A DNA stretch of 64,000 bases from positions 3,541,501 through 3,605,500 of the forward strand of contig NZ_CP053564.1 of assembly GCF_013155125.1 (NCBI RefSeq), in the 5' to 3' direction. The stretch's first letter is position 1. Each line of letters starts with the position of its first letter. Of the stretch, positions 42,916 through 51,584 are shown piece after piece. Made by a program: the position numbers and the translations under genes. The notes under the pieces were generated by a model that saw nothing but the letters and a program-made list of their open reading frames with translations, was not told the DNA's origin and ran no database searches. This DNA comes from Pseudonocardia broussonetiae (GTDB lineage: Bacteria; Actinomycetota; Actinomycetes; Mycobacteriales; Pseudonocardiaceae).

Positions 42916-44268
42916 ATGAGTGAGACAGACATGTCGACGTCCGCCGTGGCGGCGACCCCCGTGGTGCGGAAGGACCGGCGCATGGAGCGGCGCGCCGCTC
43001 TCGCCGCCTCCGGCGGCACCGTGCTCGAGTACTTCGACTTCGCGATCTTCGGCCTGCTGGCCGCCACGGTCTTCCCGACCGTGTTCTTCCAGGACCTGGA
43101 CGGCCCGGCGGCGCTCATCGCGTCGTTCGCCACCTACGGGGTGGCGTTCGTGGCCAGGCCCGTCGGCAGCGTGGTCTTCTCCACGATCGGCGACCGGCGC
43201 GGACGCCGCGGTGTCCTGATCGCCACTCTGTGGATCATGGGGCTCGCGACGGTGCTGATGGGGCTGCTGCCGGGCTACGCCACCATCGGGATCGCGGCCC
43301 CGATCATCCTGGTCGTGCTCCGGTTCATCCAGGGCGTCGCCTCGGGCGGCGAGATCAGCGGTGCGCAGATCCTCGCCCTCGAGCACGCGCCGACCGAGCG
43401 GCGCGGACGGGCCGGATCGTCGGTCGCGATCGCCTCCCCGCTCGCCCAGGCGCTGGCCACCCTGGTCCTCGCGGGTCTGACGGCCGGACTGAGCAGGGAG
43501 GACTTCGTCTCCTGGGGCTGGCGCGTCCCGCTGGTCGCGAGCATCGTCCTGCTGGCCTTCGCGGCGTGGGTCCGGTCCGGGGTCACCGAGACCCCGGAGT
43601 TCGTCGCGGCCGAGGTGCGCAACGCCCGGCGCACCAGCCCGGTCGAGGTCCTCAAGCGCTACCCCGGCACCATCGTCCTGCTGGTGCTCAGCTACGCCGC
43701 GCCCGCCTGCATCTTCCCGATGGTCACCGCCTTCGGCGTCGCCTACATGACCTCGGCGGGCGGCCTGGCCCCGAGCACGACCTTCGTCCTGTTCCTGTGC
43801 GCCCAGCTCGTCGCGATCGGCGCGGCACTGCTGGGCGGGCGGGTCGCCGACCGCATCGGCTCCCGCAACACGATGCTGATCGGGCTGGTCACCCTCGCCG
43901 TCGCCTTCGTCCCGCTGTTCCCGGTCGTGCACACGGGCAACGTCCTGCTCATCGGGGTCTGCACCGCCGGCTCCGTCGCGTCGATCATCTTCGTCATGGC
44001 CGCCCAGGCGTCGTTCTACGCCTACTCCTTCCCGGTGCGCATGCGCTACTTCGGGTCGTCGATCTCCTACGCGACGACCAACGTCCTCTTCGGCGGCACC
44101 GCGGCCGTCGTCGCCGCGTGGCTGCTGAGCCTGACCGGCGGGGGAGTGTGGGCCGTGACCGCCTACGGCACGGTGCTGATCGTGGTGAACTTCCTCGCGG
44201 TCCTGGCCCGTCCGGCCCGGCCCGAGCCGGTCGAGGAGCTGCTCGACGACGAGCAGGGCGTCCGGTGA
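42916..44268 (+). CDS. MHS-family (metabolite:H+ symporter) MFS transporter
   Basis: 450 residues, twelve predicted helices. The N-terminal GTVLEYFDFAIFG, the GDRRGRRGVLI loop and FIQGVASGGEISGAQ are hallmarks of the MHS (shikimate/proline/dicarboxylate) branch. Start ATG at 42916 with GAGGAG 10-14 bp upstream; nearby TTG 42907 is less likely. Overlaps the SDR start by GTGA. Likely imports the aromatic acid degraded by the cluster. Confidence 0.9.
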   Translation: MSETDMSTSAVAATPVVRKDRRMERRAALAASGGTVLEYFDFAIFGLLAATVFPTVFFQDLDGPAALIASFATYGVAFVARPVGSVVFSTIGDRRGRRGVLIATLWIMGLATVLMGLLPGYATIGIAAPIILVVLRFIQGVASGGEISGAQILALEHAPTERRGRAGSSVAIASPLAQALATLVLAGLTAGLSREDFVSWGWRVPLVASIVLLAFAAWVRSGVTETPEFVAAEVRNARRTSPVEVLKRYPGTIVLLVLSYAAPACIFPMVTAFGVAYMTSAGGLAPSTTFVLFLCAQLVAIGAALLGGRVADRIGSRNTMLIGLVTLAVAFVPLFPVVHTGNVLLIGVCTAGSVASIIFVMAAQASFYAYSFPVRMRYFGSSISYATTNVLFGGTAAVVAAWLLSLTGGGVWAVTAYGTVLIVVNFLAVLARPARPEPVEELLDDEQGVR

Positions 44269-45044
44269 CGGCACCGACGGGGTCGCTCGACGGGAAGGTC
44301 GTCATCGTCACCGGTGGCCTCGGGGGCATCGGCGCGGCCACGGCCCGGCTGCTGGCCGGGGCGGGTGCCCGGGTGGTGGTCACCGACGTCGTCGACGACG
44401 GCGGGAAGGACCTCGCCGAGGAGCTGTCCGGCCTGCGGGGAGAGGCGTCGTTCGTCCCGGCCGACCTCACCGACGAGGCGCAGGTGCAGGCGCTCGTGCA
44501 GCACGCCGTCGACTGGTTCGGCCGGCTCGACGGGGCGTTCAACAACGCCGGCGTCTCCCAGGCCGGGACGCCGCTCGTCGAGCTCACCTCGGAGGCGTTC
44601 GAGAGCGTCCTGCGCACGAACGCGCTGAGCGTCTTCCTCTGCCTCAAGCACCAGATGGCGGCGATGGCGGACGGCGGTTCCGTCGTCAACACCTCCTCGG
44701 CCCTCGGCGTGATGGGCGCGCTCGGGCAGGCGGGGTACATCGCCTCGAAGCACGCCGTGTGCGGCCTGACCCGGGCGGCGGCCGTCGAGGGCGCGGAGCG
44801 GGGCATCCGGGTCAACGCGATCCTCCCGGGGGTCGTCGACACGCCGATGCAGACGGCCGCGCACGGCTCGGTCGACGCGCAGGCCTCGCAGGAGCGGGCC
44901 CGGCGGCTGCACCTCCTCGGGCGCATGGCCGAGCCGCAGGAGGTCGGGCACCTGGCGCGGTGGCTGCTGTCGGACGAGGCCTCCTTCGTGACCGGCGCGC
45001 TCCTGCCCGTCGAAGGTGGACTGCTCGCGGGGCGACGCCTGTGA
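44265..45044 (+). CDS. SDR family oxidoreductase
   Basis: 259 residues. TGGLGGIG (16-23) for the dinucleotide, NNAG at 93-96, and Ser144/145, Tyr158, Lys162 (YIASK) as catalytic residues; glucose dehydrogenase-like C-terminus FVTGALLPVEGGLL. Substrate unknown. GTG start overlaps the transporter's stop and its stop overlaps the hydrolase start, so all three are one transcript. Confidence 0.92.
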   Translation: MTAPTGSLDGKVVIVTGGLGGIGAATARLLAGAGARVVVTDVVDDGGKDLAEELSGLRGEASFVPADLTDEAQVQALVQHAVDWFGRLDGAFNNAGVSQAGTPLVELTSEAFESVLRTNALSVFLCLKHQMAAMADGGSVVNTSSALGVMGALGQAGYIASKHAVCGLTRAAAVEGAERGIRVNAILPGVVDTPMQTAAHGSVDAQASQERARRLHLLGRMAEPQEVGHLARWLLSDEASFVTGALLPVEGGLLAGRRL

Positions 45045-45964
45045 CGGGCAGCGCTGTGACAGGCGACGCCGGGACGGGCGGCGTCCCCGCCGGGTTCCGG
45101 CGGGAGACGCGCACCGTCGACGGCGCGGGCACCACCGCGCTCGTCGGCGGGGACGGGCCGCCGCTGGTCCTCCTGCACGGCTGGCCCCAGACCTCGCGGG
45201 CCTGGCGGCGGGTCGCCCCGGCGCTCGCCGCGGCCGGGTACACGGTGGTCGCGCCCGACCTGCCGGGCCTGGGCGGGTCCGACCCGCTGCCGGCGGGGTA
45301 CGGCAAGGACGCGGTGGCCGGAGCGCTCCGGACCCTGGTGCACGACCTGGTCGGTGCGGGCCCGGTGCGGGTGGTCGGGCACGACATCGGCGGGATGGTC
45401 GCGTTCGCGTGGGCGCGCACCCACCCCGACGAGGTGGCGCGGCTCGTCGTCGTCGACACCGGGCTGCCCGGTCTGGGCCTGGAGCGCGCGATGGACGTCG
45501 CGCGCGGCGGACGCTGGCACCACGGGTTCTTCATGACCCCGGACGTGCCGGCGATGCTCGTCGCCGGCACCGAGGACGAGTTCTTCACCTGGTGGTTCGG
45601 CCGGCTCGCCGGCGACCGGGATGCCTTCCCGCCGGCCGAGGTCGCCGCGACGACGGCCGCCTACCGCGGCCGCGCCGCGCTGGACCGCGGCTTCGGCCAC
45701 TACCGCGCGCTGCTCGACGACGGCCGCGCCACCGCGGCCTGGCTCGACGGCGGCGGGCGGCTGCCGATGCCGGTCGCCGCCGTCGGGGGAGGGCTCTCGC
45801 TCGGCGAGCGCGTCGCGCAGGACCTCGCCCCCGCCGCGCCCGACCTGCGGGCGATCGTCGTCGACGGGGCGGGGCACTTCGTCGCCGAGGAGCAGCCCGA
45901 CTCCTTCGTCGAGCAGCTCGTCCCGTTCCTGGCCGACCGAGCGGCCGGCGCTACCCGCCCGTGA
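45041..45964 (+). CDS. alpha/beta hydrolase with Asp nucleophile (epoxide-hydrolase/haloacid-dehalogenase-like)
   Basis: 307 residues. Oxyanion HGWP (46-49), nucleophile elbow GHDIGG with Asp115 instead of Ser, and catalytic His279 in AGHFVAEEQP. An Asp nucleophile marks epoxide hydrolases and fluoroacetate/haloalkane dehalogenases rather than esterases. The lid region is around residues 140-230. Last gene of the plus-strand operon; its end overlaps the converging WYL regulator by 14 bp. Confidence 0.85.
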   Translation: MTGSAVTGDAGTGGVPAGFRRETRTVDGAGTTALVGGDGPPLVLLHGWPQTSRAWRRVAPALAAAGYTVVAPDLPGLGGSDPLPAGYGKDAVAGALRTLVHDLVGAGPVRVVGHDIGGMVAFAWARTHPDEVARLVVVDTGLPGLGLERAMDVARGGRWHHGFFMTPDVPAMLVAGTEDEFFTWWFGRLAGDRDAFPPAEVAATTAAYRGRAALDRGFGHYRALLDDGRATAAWLDGGGRLPMPVAAVGGGLSLGERVAQDLAPAAPDLRAIVVDGAGHFVAEEQPDSFVEQLVPFLADRAAGATRP

Positions 45965-46919
45965 CGCCCGGCGCCACGGCCCGCAGGTAGACCTCCGCGA
46001 GGTGCCGCAGGTGGGGGAGCAGCTCGGGCGGGGACTCGACGGTGAAGTCCATGCCGAGCATGCCGATGTAGGCGGCGATGGTCTCGAGGCTGTCGGCCCC
46101 GGTGACCAGCACCGACTCCGTCGCCGAGACCGACTCCACCACGCCGACCGCCGCGTGGATGCGGTCGAGCACCGCCTCCGCGGGCGCGGCGATGCGCAGC
46201 CGGGCGTGCACCTTCCAGCCGCTCGCGGCGATCGACTGCATCGCGAAGGCCGTGTAGTCGCCGCCGTGCAGCGGCTGCGGCGGGAAGCGGCGCCCCGTCG
46301 GCATCCGGGGCTCGACCCAGTCGGCCCGGAACGTCTCCCAGTCGCCCGACGCCGGGTCGCGGGCCACGAGGTACCAGCGGCGGGTCCAGCTCAGCAGGCG
46401 GTAGGGCTCGACGAGCCGCAGCGCGCCGCGGTAGTCGAAGCGCAGGAGGTGGGCGTCGCTGACCGCCTTCGCGATCGCCGTGAGCACGGCGTGGTCCACC
46501 TCCGGGTCCGGCGCGTCGGTGTCGGTGTTCTCCGGGGCCCGGTCCAGCACCGACGACAGCGCCGCCACCGTCGGGCGCAGCCGGTGCGGGAGCACCTGCA
46601 GCAGCTTCGCCAGTGCCCGCCCGCTCGACTCGCCGATCCCGGCGATGCCCGTCGCCGCGCGCAGGCCGACCGCGACGGCCACGGCCTCCTCGTCGTCGAG
46701 CAGCAGCGGCGGCAGCTTGCCGCCCGCGCCGAGGCGGTAGCCGCCCGCCGCGCCCCGCGTGGCGTCGACGGGGTAGCCGAGCTCGCGCAGCCGGCCGACG
46801 TCGTGCCGGACGGTCCGGCTGGTGACGCCGAGGCGGTCGGCCAGCTCCGTGCCCGTCCAGTCGGGCCGCACCTGGAGCAGGGAGAGCAGGGCCAGGAGTC
46901 GGGCAGCGCTGTCGGCCAC
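45951..46919 (-). CDS. WYL-domain transcription regulator (YafY/DeoR-like)
   Basis: 322 residues: N-terminal HTH (LLALLSLLQVRPDWTGTELADRLGVTSRTVRHDVGRLRELGYPV), then the WYL domain from about 145 (LLRFDYRGALRLVEPYRLLSWTRRWYLVARD) and a WCX-like C-terminal part. Divergent from the epoxide hydrolase with an AT-rich inverted repeat in the 56-bp gap. Likely controls that gene; WYL domains bind small ligands or nucleic acid. Confidence 0.9.
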   Translation of the reverse strand: MADSAARLLALLSLLQVRPDWTGTELADRLGVTSRTVRHDVGRLRELGYPVDATRGAAGGYRLGAGGKLPPLLLDDEEAVAVAVGLRAATGIAGIGESSGRALAKLLQVLPHRLRPTVAALSSVLDRAPENTDTDAPDPEVDHAVLTAIAKAVSDAHLLRFDYRGALRLVEPYRLLSWTRRWYLVARDPASGDWETFRADWVEPRMPTGRRFPPQPLHGGDYTAFAMQSIAASGWKVHARLRIAAPAEAVLDRIHAAVGVVESVSATESVLVTGADSLETIAAYIGMLGMDFTVESPPELLPHLRHLAEVYLRAVAPGVTGG

Positions 46920-46937
46920 GGCGGAAACTCCTCCTCC

Positions 46938-46962
46938 ATATAGGAACTGAATGCTCCTATAT
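46938..46962. promoter_or_regulatory. operator-like inverted repeat between WYL regulator and epoxide hydrolase
   Basis: ATATAGGA-N9-TCCTATAT, perfect 8-bp arms around a 9-nt spacer, in a 56-bp gap of strikingly low GC for this genome. It overlaps the likely promoters of both divergent genes, so binding would control both. Confidence 0.8.
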
Positions 46963-46975
46963 TGCCCATAGTGTC

Positions 46976-48112
46976 ATGGTCATGACGAACACCGAGGTCC
47001 GCCCCTTCCGCGTCGAGGTCACCGCCGCCGAGCTGGACGACCTGATGGACCGGCTTGCCCGCACCCGCCTGCCGCAGCCCGCGCCCGGCGACGACTGGAG
47101 CTACGGCACCCCGAACAGCTACCTGCGCGACGCCGTCGAGCGCTGGCGCACCGGCTACGACTGGGCGGCGCAGCAGGAGCGCATCAACGCCGTGCCGCAC
47201 TTCACGACCGAGGTCGACGGGCAGCTCGTCCACTTCGTCCACGTGCGCTCCCCGCACGCCGGCGCGACGCCGCTCCTGCTGGCCCACACCTACCCCGGCT
47301 CGTCGGTCGACTACCTCGACCTGGTCGACCTGCTCACCGACCCGGTGGCGCACGGCGGCCGCGCCGAGGACGCCTTCGACGTCGTGATCCCCGACGCCCC
47401 CGGCTACGGCTTCTCCCAGCCCGTCACCGAGGCCGGGTGGGACACCGCGCGGATCGCCCGCGCCTACGACCAGCTCATGCGGCGCCTGGGCTACACCCGC
47501 TACGGCGTCCACGGCTCGGACCACGGGGCGATGGTGGCCAGGGAGCTCGGCCTGCTGGCGCCCGAGGGCTTCCTCGGCCTGCACGTGCTGCAGCTCTTCT
47601 CGTTCCCGTCCGGCGACCCCAGCGAGTTCGAGCGCCTGGAGCCCCAGGACTACGCGGGCCTCGAGCACATGCAGTGGTTCCAGTCGGTGGGCGGCTACAA
47701 CACGATGAACGCGAGCCGGCCCCAGACCGTCGCGGTCGGGCTCAGCGACTCCCCGGTCGCCCTGCTCGCCTACAGCGAGCTGTTCAACTCCTTCGGCAAC
47801 GGCACCTCGCTCGTGCCGCTCGACGCGATCCTCACCGAGGTCACGGTGAACTGGTTCGCCAACGCGGCGGCGGGCATGAGCCGCAGCTACCTGGAGAACG
47901 CCCGCGCCGAGGGCGAGCCGCGGGTGAACGCCGCACCCACGGGCGTCGCCGTCTTCGCCGACGACTTCCAGACGATCCGGGTGTTCGCCGAGCGGGACAA
48001 CTCCGCCATCGTGCACTGGAGCCGGTTCGAGCGCGGCGGCCACTTCGCCGCGCTGGAGGTGCCCGACGTCCTCGCCGGCGACATCCGCGCCTTCTTCGCC
48101 GGGCTGCGCTGA
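46976..48112 (+). CDS. epoxide hydrolase (EHN type)
   Basis: 378 residues: N-terminal EHN domain (residues 8-120, FRVEVTAAELDDLMDRLARTRLPQP; DDWSYGTPNSYLRDAVERW) then alpha/beta hydrolase with HTYPGS at 104-109, nucleophile Asp182 (GSDHGAM) and catalytic His356 in GGHFAALEVP. The form with an HTYPGS oxyanion (usual HGWPGS) is less common. Opens epoxides to diols. Divergent from the WYL regulator. Confidence 0.93.
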   Translation: MVMTNTEVRPFRVEVTAAELDDLMDRLARTRLPQPAPGDDWSYGTPNSYLRDAVERWRTGYDWAAQQERINAVPHFTTEVDGQLVHFVHVRSPHAGATPLLLAHTYPGSSVDYLDLVDLLTDPVAHGGRAEDAFDVVIPDAPGYGFSQPVTEAGWDTARIARAYDQLMRRLGYTRYGVHGSDHGAMVARELGLLAPEGFLGLHVLQLFSFPSGDPSEFERLEPQDYAGLEHMQWFQSVGGYNTMNASRPQTVAVGLSDSPVALLAYSELFNSFGNGTSLVPLDAILTEVTVNWFANAAAGMSRSYLENARAEGEPRVNAAPTGVAVFADDFQTIRVFAERDNSAIVHWSRFERGGHFAALEVPDVLAGDIRAFFAGLR

Positions 48113-48131
48113 CCGGCGTCCGGGGGTCGGG

Positions 48132-49076
48132 TCAGGCCGGGGTCGGCAGGACCACGACCTTGCCCGGCAGGGTTCCCGCCGCCGCGCGGGCGTGGACCGG
48201 TGCCAGCTCGGCCAGTGCGACGCGCTCGGCGACGTCGACGGTCAGCTCGCCCCGGTCCACCCGCGCGACGAGCTCCGACAGCTGGGCCGGGTCGCTGCGG
48301 ACGTACAGGTCGACGGCGCGCACGCCGCGGTCCTCGTCGGCGGGGGCGGGCATCCAGACGGTGGTGCTGACCACGACGCCGCCGTCGCGGACCAGGGCGG
48401 TCAGGGCCGCGAACCGGGCGGGGTCGATCGGGGCGAGGTTGAGCAGGACGTCGACCGGCTCGGTGACGGCGGCGACCAGGTCGGTGGTGGTGTGGTCGAC
48501 GACCTCGTCGGCACCCGCCCTCGCCACGCGCTCGCTGCTGCGGGGGCTCGCGGTGGCGATCACGTGGGCGCCCGTCGCCTTGGCCAGCTGCACCGCGTAG
48601 CCGCCCACGGCCCCACCGGCGCCGCTGATCAGGAGGCGCTGCCCGGGCTCGAGCCGGGCGTGGTCGACGAGGGCCTGCCAGGCCGTGAGGCCGACCACGG
48701 GCAGTGCGGCCGCGTCGGCGAGCGGGATGCTCGTCGGGGCCGGCGCCAGGACCTCGGCGGGGGCGAGGACGTACTCCGCGGCGGCGCCGTCGGCGACGAA
48801 CGGGAGGAAGCCGATCACCTCGTCGCCGACCGCGAGGCCGCTCACGCCCTCGCCCAGCGCGTCGATCGTTCCCGCGACGTCCAGGCCGGGGACGTGCGGG
48901 AGGCTCAGGGGCATCGGGCCCTGCATGAACCCGGCGCGGATGTTGCCGTCGACGCCGTTGAACGTCGTCGCGGCGACCCGCACCCGCACCTGCCCGGGGC
49001 CGGCGACGGGCACCTCGACGTCCTCGTAGCGCAGGACGTCGGGCTCGCCGTACTCGTGGAAGCGGACTGCCTTCAT
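48132..49076 (-). CDS. NADP-dependent quinone/alcohol oxidoreductase (zinc-less MDR)
   Basis: 314 residues, medium-chain dehydrogenase of the quinone-oxidoreductase branch: MKAVRFHEYGEPDVLRYEDVEVP start, VGDEVIGF, and cofactor motif SGAGGAVGGYAVQLAK near residue 150. No zinc ligands are kept, so NADPH-dependent reduction of a quinone or enone is likely. Divergent from MarR with two matching inverted repeats in the gap; probably a stress-response oxidoreductase under that repressor. Confidence 0.9.
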   Translation of the reverse strand: MKAVRFHEYGEPDVLRYEDVEVPVAGPGQVRVRVAATTFNGVDGNIRAGFMQGPMPLSLPHVPGLDVAGTIDALGEGVSGLAVGDEVIGFLPFVADGAAAEYVLAPAEVLAPAPTSIPLADAAALPVVGLTAWQALVDHARLEPGQRLLISGAGGAVGGYAVQLAKATGAHVIATASPRSSERVARAGADEVVDHTTTDLVAAVTEPVDVLLNLAPIDPARFAALTALVRDGGVVVSTTVWMPAPADEDRGVRAVDLYVRSDPAQLSELVARVDRGELTVDVAERVALAELAPVHARAAAGTLPGKVVVLPTPA

Positions 49077-49105
49077 CACTGGTCTCTCGCTCTCGCTCGG
49101 GCTAC

Positions 49106-49159
49106 TGCTTCGACTTCGAAGCACGTCATCGACGCTAGCAGTGCTTCGAAGATGAAGCA
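49106..49159. promoter_or_regulatory. two MarR-type operators between quinone reductase and marR
   Basis: Two copies of the inverted repeat TGCTTC-N6-GAAGCA, at 49106-49123 (TGCTTCG-ACTT-CGAAGCA) and 49142-49159 (TGCTTC-GAAGAT-GAAGCA), plus a weaker half-match near 49165-49180. Centres are 36 bp apart. The pair lies in the 121-bp shared promoter and fits control of both genes by the MarR dimer. Confidence 0.85.
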
Positions 49160-49197
49160 AGTACTGCGAATCCGAAGCGACTGTTAGGGTCGACGCC

Positions 49198-49692
49198 GTG
49201 ACCGAGGAGCCGTCGTCCCTGGACTCCGTGCAGCTGGGCGCGTACTTCGCCCTCATGGAGGTGGCGAACCTGCTCCGGCACGCGGTCGAGCAGCAGCTGC
49301 GCGAGGCGGGCGGCCTCAGCTACGTGCAGTTCCAGCTGCTGGCGCAGCTCGGTCTCGGCTCGCCGACGGGCAGCAGGCGGATGACCGACCTGGCCGACGG
49401 CGTCGTCTACAGCCGCAGCGGCCTGACCTACCAGGCCGGGCTCCTCGAGAAGGCCGGCCTGGTCTCGCGATCGCCCTCGGCGGACGACGAGCGGGGGGTC
49501 ACGGTCACGATCACCGACGCCGGACGGGCGCTGCTGGCGAAGGTGCTGCCCGGCCACACCGAGGTGCTGGAGCAGCAGCTGTTCGGGCCGCTCTCCCGCG
49601 AGGACGCCCAGGCCCTGGCCGCCCTGCTGTCGCCGGTGCGCGACCACATGCGCGCGGCGCCGCCGCGCTCCGCCGCCCGCCGGCGGCGGTGA
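49198..49692 (+). CDS. MarR family transcription regulator
   Basis: 164 residues with the MarR winged helix (about 35-110: LSYVQFQLLAQLG...RRMTDLADGVVYSRSGLTYQAGLLEKAGLVSRSPSADDERGVTVTITDAG). No obvious redox cysteine, so it is probably a ligand-type MarR rather than OhrR. GTG start. Divergent from the quinone oxidoreductase and likely its autoregulated repressor. Confidence 0.9.
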   Translation: MTEEPSSLDSVQLGAYFALMEVANLLRHAVEQQLREAGGLSYVQFQLLAQLGLGSPTGSRRMTDLADGVVYSRSGLTYQAGLLEKAGLVSRSPSADDERGVTVTITDAGRALLAKVLPGHTEVLEQQLFGPLSREDAQALAALLSPVRDHMRAAPPRSAARRRR

Positions 49693-49706
49693 CCTCCCGC
49701 TCCGCC

Positions 49707-49736
49707 GGGCCCCGCGCCTCCGGGCCCCGCGCCTCC
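49707..49736. repeat. 15-bp perfect tandem repeat
   Basis: Two adjacent identical 15-bp units (GGGCCCCGCGCCTCC) just before the hairpin that ends the marR region. Probably a slippage product; no function seen. Confidence 0.7.
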
Positions 49737-49767
49737 GCGCCCGCCCCATGACCCGGGGCGGGCGCGG
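49735..49767. terminator. bidirectional terminator between marR and the ABC permease
   Basis: Perfect 13-bp all-GC stem (49735-49747 with 49755-49767) around a 7-nt loop, between two converging genes. Serves both. Confidence 0.85.
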
Positions 49768-49782
49768 GCGCGGTCCTGCCGG

Positions 49783-50526
49783 TCAGGCGTCGCGGTGCTT
49801 CGCCAGCCCGATCGCGACGGCGAGCAGGACGGCGGCGACCGCGGCGAAGTAGCCCATCGCGGCCCACGGTCCGTCCAGCAGGCCGGCGCCGGTCGGTGCC
49901 TCCCCGGCGGTCAGGAAGCGCTTCGCGGCCTGGAACGGGAGCCACGGCCCGATCGCGTTCCCGACGCCGGGGACCAGGGTGAGCAGTTGCTCGGCCATCA
50001 GTGCCCACACCAGCACGAGCGAGACCGCACCTGCGGTGTGCCGGACCAGGATGCCGACGGCGACGGCCACCACGGACGCCACGAGGTAGACCAGGCCCAC
50101 GCCGGCGACCTGGCGCCACTCGGTCGCGCCGGCCAGTGCCAGATCGGCCGAGGGGAGCAGGAGCCGGCCCATCGCCCAGCTCCCGAACCCGGTCACCAGT
50201 CCGACCACGCCCGCGACCGCCGCGACGACGGCGGTCTTCGCCGCGAGGGCGGCGGTGCGGCCCGGCACGGCGAGGAACGTCGTGCGGATGGTCCCGACGG
50301 AGTACTCGGTGGTGACGGCGAGGGTGGCCATCACCATCAGCACCGCCATCCCGGTGGTGTAGCCGAACTGCGTCGCTGCCACCGTCGCGGGGATGCCGTC
50401 CTCCCGCGTCGCGGCGACGACGACGATCGCGTTCAGCCCCATCGTGAGAGCCACGGCGGAGCCCACGCACCACCAGGGCGAGCGGGTCGAGGTCAGCTTG
50501 ATCCGTTCAGCTGCGAGTACCGACAT
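49783..50526 (-). CDS. ABC transporter permease (ABC-2 type)
   Basis: 247 residues, about six hydrophobic helices, starting MSVLAAERIKLTSTRSPWWC and containing ATLAVTTEYSVGTIRTTFLAVPGR, a pattern of the single-protein permeases paired with BcrA-type ATPases. Paired with the ATPase gene just upstream (6-bp gap). Probably a drug or peptide exporter. Confidence 0.88.
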   Translation of the reverse strand: MSVLAAERIKLTSTRSPWWCVGSAVALTMGLNAIVVVAATREDGIPATVAATQFGYTTGMAVLMVMATLAVTTEYSVGTIRTTFLAVPGRTAALAAKTAVVAAVAGVVGLVTGFGSWAMGRLLLPSADLALAGATEWRQVAGVGLVYLVASVVAVAVGILVRHTAGAVSLVLVWALMAEQLLTLVPGVGNAIGPWLPFQAAKRFLTAGEAPTGAGLLDGPWAAMGYFAAVAAVLLAVAIGLAKHRDA

Positions 50527-50532
50527 GGCCTG

Positions 50533-51486
50533 TCACCTCCTCGCCGCGGCGAGTGCCACGGCCCGGTCGTCGTCCACGGGTCCTCCGGCGACGTACTCCA
50601 CGTCGTGCCCGGTGATCTGCATGAAGGCCTCCTCGAGTGATCCGCGGACCGCGGAGAGTTCGTGCAGCACCACACCCGCCCCCGCGGCGAGCTCGCCGAC
50701 GCGGGCGGTGTCGGCCCCGGTGACGACCAGCGCGTGGCCGTCCTCGCCGGGGGCGACGCCGAGTCCGTGCCGCCTCAGCGCCACGGCCAGCTCCGGGACC
50801 TGCGGGCTGCGCACCCGGACGGTCGACTCCGCCGCCCCGTCGACGAACGCCGCCGTACTGCACTGGGTGATCAGCCGGCCGCGCCCGATGACGACGAGGT
50901 CGGTGGCGGTGAGCGCCATCTCCGGCAGGAGGTGGCTGGAGACGAGCACGGTGCGGCCCTCACCGGCGAGGCGCTGCATGAAGTGCCGGATCCAGACGAT
51001 GCCCTCCGGGTCGAGCCCGTTGACGGGTTCGTCGAACAGCAGGATCTCCGGATCGCCCAGCAGGGCTCCCGCGATGCCCAGGCGCTGGGACATGCCGAGG
51101 GAGAACCCGCCGGCCCTGCGGTCGGCGACGGCGGTGAGTCCCACCTGGTCGAGCACGTCGTCGACGCGGCTCGGGGGCAGCTCGTTCGACCTCGCCAGCC
51201 AGCGCAGGTGCGCGCGGGCCGAGCGGTGGGGATGGACCCACCCGGCGTCGAGCAGGGCCCCGACCGTGCGCAGCGGACGGTCGAGCTGCCGGTAGGGCTT
51301 CCCCTGGACCAACGCCTCGCCGCTGGTCGGTCCGTCCAGCCCGAGGATCATCCGCATCGTGGTGGACTTGCCCGATCCGTTGGGGCCCAGGAAGCCGGTC
51401 ACCCGTCCGGGCCGGACGGTGAAGGACAGGTCGTCGACGGCCAGGGTGGGGCCGTAGCGCTTGGTCAGACTGCGGGTCTCGATCAT
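50533..51486 (-). CDS. ABC transporter ATPase (BcrA/CcmA type)
   Basis: 317 residues. Walker A GPNGSGKST (34-42), signature FSLGMSQRLGIA near residue 133-144, and Walker B EILLFDEPVNGLDPEG follow. DNA for a BcrA-like drug exporter ATPase, with an extra C-terminal helical segment after 215. The longer frame upstream to 51630 is a shadow. Forms a unit with the permease gene. Confidence 0.93.
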   Translation of the reverse strand: MIETRSLTKRYGPTLAVDDLSFTVRPGRVTGFLGPNGSGKSTTMRMILGLDGPTSGEALVQGKPYRQLDRPLRTVGALLDAGWVHPHRSARAHLRWLARSNELPPSRVDDVLDQVGLTAVADRRAGGFSLGMSQRLGIAGALLGDPEILLFDEPVNGLDPEGIVWIRHFMQRLAGEGRTVLVSSHLLPEMALTATDLVVIGRGRLITQCSTAAFVDGAAESTVRVRSPQVPELAVALRRHGLGVAPGEDGHALVVTGADTARVGELAAGAGVVLHELSAVRGSLEEAFMQITGHDVEYVAGGPVDDDRAVALAAARR

Positions 51487-51584
51487 CGTTCCTCCGTGGT
51501 TCGGTCGCCTGCAGAGCTCTGTCGCGATCCGCAGGACGGTGCGGCACCGGGCCGGCGCCGGCCTGCGTCGAGGGGGCCGGCGCA

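Noticed and set aside
41590..44274. 894-codon minus-strand frame opposite the second catabolic operon
   Set aside because: Antisense to the FAH, VOC and transporter genes, with Arg/Gly/Asp/Glu bias and no recognisable domain; the plus-strand genes have clear family motifs.
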